This document shows positions 62,150 to 64,000 of a DNA stretch of 64,000 bases, in pieces. The notes beneath the pieces are model-generated. The model saw only the letters and a program-made list of their open reading frames with translations. It was not told the DNA's origin and ran no database searches. How positions within the stretch are numbered: position 1 is the first letter of the stretch; each line of letters begins with the position of its first letter. The stretch comes from Solirubrobacter soli DSM 22325 (GTDB lineage: Bacteria; Actinomycetota; Thermoleophilia; Solirubrobacterales; Solirubrobacteraceae): assembly GCF_000423665.1 (NCBI RefSeq), contig NZ_AUIK01000023.1, positions 175,037 through 239,036 on the forward strand, in the 5' to 3' direction. A program made the translations under genes and the position numbers.

Positions 62150-62763
62150 TGACCATGTCCGCATCCGCCCCCACGCTCGCCCCCGGCCAGCACGTGATCG
62201 TGCGCAACGTGCACGTCGGCATGCTCCCGGCGACGATCGAGAAGGCGGACGCGGCGACGGTGACGGTCGCGCTGGCCGTCAAGGACGAGCGCATGGGGCG
62301 CCTGGTCGGGCACGAGATGGCGGTGGAGATCACCTCCGGTCGCGGCATCCATCGCTACACCGGCACCCTCTCCGCGGAACGCTCCGGCTCGCTGACGATC
62401 GGCCTCTCCGGCGACATCGAGCGCATCCAGCGCCGCGAGTTCGTGCGGGTCGCCGCGCACCTGGACGTCACGATCCAGGGCGTCGACCAGGACGTCGGCG
62501 GCGAGACGACGACGCTGGACGTGTCCGGCAGCGGCATGCGGATCGCGGACAAGTGGGAGCTGCCGCTCGGGATCGACGTGCGGATCGAGCTGATGCTCCC
62601 CGACGGGCCGCCGCTTGCGGCGCTCGGCCGGGTCGTGCGCGTCGGTTCGGAAGTGGACCAGAAGGGCGTTCGCTTTGACAGCGTCTCCCGAGCCGACGAA
62701 GATCGGCTGATGCGCTACATCCGCGACCGCGAGGTCAAAGCGCTGAGAGCCTCGCGAGGCTGA
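62146..62763 (+). CDS. PilZ-domain c-di-GMP receptor (YcgR/MotI type)
   Basis: 205 residues: an N-terminal YcgR-like beta domain (about 10-90) and a C-terminal PilZ domain with the two c-di-GMP motifs, RREFVR (R97-R101, the RxxxR) and DVSGSG at 125-130 ((D/N)xSxxG). It likely acts as a brake, binding stators or FliG when c-di-GMP rises. Start either ATG 62146 or the ATG two codons later. Overlaps flhF, and its stop overlaps the next ATG by 1 nt. Confidence 0.92.
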   Translation: MMTMSASAPTLAPGQHVIVRNVHVGMLPATIEKADAATVTVALAVKDERMGRLVGHEMAVEITSGRGIHRYTGTLSAERSGSLTIGLSGDIERIQRREFVRVAAHLDVTIQGVDQDVGGETTTLDVSGSGMRIADKWELPLGIDVRIELMLPDGPPLAALGRVVRVGSEVDQKGVRFDSVSRADEDRLMRYIRDREVKALRASRG

Positions 62764-63137
62764 TGGCGAAGGAGCCGGAAAAGGGCAAAGGCAAGGCGGA
62801 GAAGGGCGACAAGCCCGAGCTGGTCGTCTCGATCGCCCAGCATCCGCGCGCCAAGGCCGGCATCCGCCGCGCCCGCACCCGCGGGGCGTTGATCGTCTTC
62901 GCCCTCGTACTGGCGATCAACCTGTACTCCGACCAGGAGCTCTTCGACGCCGTCTGGCGTGCGCTTCTGGCCGGGATCGTGGCCAACGTGGTCATCTGGC
63001 GCTTCGCCATCGTGATCTGGCGGCACATCGTCATCGGCGAGGTGCGCCAGCTGGAAGAGGAGCGCGCGGAGAAGCTCAAGGCGCAGCAGGAAGAGCGCGA
63101 GAAGCGCGCCGCCGAGCAGCAGGCGCGCGCCGTCTAA
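62763..63137 (+). CDS. Small membrane protein of unknown function beside fliC
   Basis: 124 residues. A lysine-rich N-terminus (EPEKGKGKAEKGDKPELVV), two hydrophobic helices (about 43-57 and 66-92) and a C-terminal charged coiled coil (EVRQLEEERAEKLKAQQEEREKRAAEQQ). Both ends would be cytoplasmic. No family recognised. It overlaps the PilZ gene and its stop codon is part of the fliC promoter -35. A role in flagellar function is inferred from position only. Confidence 0.75.
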   Translation: MAKEPEKGKGKAEKGDKPELVVSIAQHPRAKAGIRRARTRGALIVFALVLAINLYSDQELFDAVWRALLAGIVANVVIWRFAIVIWRHIVIGEVRQLEEERAEKLKAQQEEREKRAAEQQARAV

Positions 63138-63161
63138 AGATCAGCGCCGGCGCGCCGAATA
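63135..63161 (+). promoter_or_regulatory. FliA-type promoter for fliC
   Basis: TAAA (63135-63138), 15-nt spacer, GCCGAATA (63154-63161): the best -35 in the set. The -35 overlaps the TAA stop of the upstream gene. A start 7 nt past the -10 would be 63169, giving a 62-nt leader. Confidence 0.8.
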
Positions 63162-63169
63162 GCTCAGCT

Positions 63170-63221
63170 GAGGCGACATGGAGTCACCTCGCACACGCCC
63201 TCCATCCCGATCAACAAGGAG
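63170..63221 (+). promoter_or_regulatory. fliC leader with GGA-loop hairpin and GGA in ribosome-binding site (candidate CsrA sites)
   Basis: At the predicted 5' end, GAGG-C-GAC (63170-63177) pairs with GTC-A-CCTC (63183-63190) around loop ATGGA. A second site ACAAGGAGTGT (63214-63224) contains the Shine-Dalgarno AAGGAG (63216-63221), 9 nt before ATG 63231, and closely matches the CsrA consensus ACARGGAUGU. Two GGA sites 38 nt apart, the second on the ribosome-binding site, reproduce the layout of the B. subtilis hag leader. Confidence 0.7.
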
Positions 63222-63230
63222 TGTTGAATC

Positions 63231-64000
63231 ATGGGCCTTCGTATCCAGAACAACGTCGAGGCGTTCAACACGCACCGGCAGCTGACCGCCACGTCCAACG
63301 CGGCGTCGAAGTCGATGGAGAAGCTTTCCAGCGGCTACCGGATCAACCGTGCCGCTGACGACGCTGCCGGCCTCGCCATCTCCGAGAAGATGCGCGGCCA
63401 GATCGGCGGCCTGGCTCAGGCCCAGCGCAACGCCCAGGACGGCATCTCGCTCGTCCAGACGGCGGAAGGCGCGCTGACCGAGGTGCACTCGATGCTGCAG
63501 CGCGTCCGTGACCTGAAGGTGCAGTACAACAACGGCACCAACAGCTCGGACGACAAGGACGCGATCGCGGCCGAGGTGTCGCAGATCGCGCTCGAGGTCA
63601 ACGACATCCTCACCGACACGAAGTTCAACGGCAACGCCGTCTTCAACGGCACGAGCTTCGCGTTCCAGGTCGGCGCCAACGACTCCGAGACGATCTCCAC
63701 GACGGCTGCGCAGTTCAGCGGCGCGGTCGGCACGTCCGGCACCGGCGGTCTGCAGGAGATCATCGGCATGTCGTCCGCGACGCTGGCGGCCCAGGGCCTC
63801 TGCAACGTCGGCGGCGGCGGCGCCGTGTCGAACATCTCGGTGATCGACAACGCCATCAAGAACGTCTCGACCGTCCGTGCGGCCTTCGGCGCGGTCCAGA
63901 ATCGCCTCGAGCATCGCCTGAACAACCTGGCGACCTACCAGGAGAACCTCACCGCTTCCGAGTCGCGGATCCGCGACGTGGACATGGCGGCCGAGATGAC
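63231..64000 (+). CDS. fliC: Flagellin (3' end cut by window)
   Basis: First 256 residues of flagellin. The D0/D1 N-terminal part is typical (LRIQNNVEAFNTHRQLTATSNAASKSMEKLSSGYRINRAADDAAGLAISEKMRGQIGGL). The C-terminal D1/D0 part already starts by about residue 215 (SVIDNAIKNVSTVRAAFGAVQNRLEHRLNNLATYQENLTASESRIRDVDMAAEM). The variable surface region is therefore very short, so the filament should be thin and smooth. A cysteine at position 191 is unusual for flagellin. Strong ribosome-binding site. The stop codon lies beyond the window. Confidence 0.96.
   Translation, partial: MGLRIQNNVEAFNTHRQLTATSNAASKSMEKLSSGYRINRAADDAAGLAISEKMRGQIGGLAQAQRNAQDGISLVQTAEGALTEVHSMLQRVRDLKVQYNNGTNSSDDKDAIAAEVSQIALEVNDILTDTKFNGNAVFNGTSFAFQVGANDSETISTTAAQFSGAVGTSGTGGLQEIIGMSSATLAAQGLCNVGGGGAVSNISVIDNAIKNVSTVRAAFGAVQNRLEHRLNNLATYQENLTASESRIRDVDMAAEM

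Overview
The window looks like a chromosome segment of a motile, very GC-rich Gram-positive actinobacterium, most likely of the class Thermoleophilia (Solirubrobacter/Conexibacter/Patulibacter type). This is inferred from three things. The actinobacterial cell-division/signalling locus fhaA-fhaB-pstP-rodA-pbpA-pknB is present. A near-complete flagellar regulon lies in the same 64 kb. No flgH or flgI (L- and P-ring genes) is seen, as expected for a cell without an outer membrane. The gyrB-gyrA start suggests that oriC lies just left of the window. Species assignment cannot be made from sequence inspection alone.

Layout. 1-3.1 kb: end of gyrB and complete gyrA, followed by a promoter, a structured candidate RNA with a 14-codon ORF, and a strong terminator. 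3.4-8.1 kb (minus strand): an M48 metallopeptidase broken by a one-base frameshift, an HNH nuclease, prephenate dehydratase, a DUF4446 protein and a membrane-anchored protein of unknown function. 8.2-18 kb (plus): a multi-pass Ser/Thr kinase, two FHA proteins, PP2C phosphatase, RodA/FtsW, a class B PBP, a PASTA kinase and D-Ala-D-Ala ligase. 18-20.7 kb: a convergent gap with a perfect 15-bp inverted repeat, another Ser/Thr kinase and a hypothetical protein.

20.7-36.4 kb and 47.4-64 kb form one flagellar regulon. The minus-strand operon flgF-flgG-rod protein-flgN-flgK-flgL-fliW-csrA is divergent from a fliK-like gene, a free-standing FlhB C-terminal domain and fliA. Then come flaG-fliD-fliS-fliT and flgB-flgC-fliE-fliF-fliG-fliH-fliI. 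After an 11-kb interruption follow fliJ, a lytic transglycosylase, fliK, flgD, flgE, flbD, motA, motB, fliL, fliN, a BrkB-like protein, fliO-P-Q-R, flhB, flhA, flhF, a PilZ gene, a small membrane protein and fliC (cut by the window end). No fliM, flhG or flgM is seen here.

The interruption (about 36.4-47.4 kb) sits exactly between fliI and fliJ, which are usually adjacent. It carries an intact IS481-family element, two alpha/beta-hydrolase/degenerate-cyclase paralogues (one fused to a BTAD-type DNA-binding activator), a flavin reductase, an OsmC protein, an acyl-CoA-dehydrogenase-like flavoprotein, a secreted RTX-like protein, an ECF sigma factor with a putative anti-sigma factor, and an ornithine-cyclodeaminase homologue.

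Regulatory reading. I find a recurring FliA/sigma-28-type promoter (TCAA or TAAA, 15-16 nt, GCCGATA-like) before flgF, flaG, flgB, fliI, fliJ, flbD, fliO and fliC, with a weaker one before fliA. At fliI, fliJ, flbD and fliO the -10 box ends only 5-7 nt before a GTG start without a ribosome-binding site, which predicts leaderless flagellar mRNAs. In contrast, flgB and fliC have leaders whose first transcribed bases fold into hairpins showing GGA in the loop, with another GGA in the Shine-Dalgarno sequence. Together with csrA and fliW in the same cluster, this suggests CsrA control of both transcripts. These two linked patterns are the most novel signal I see in the window.
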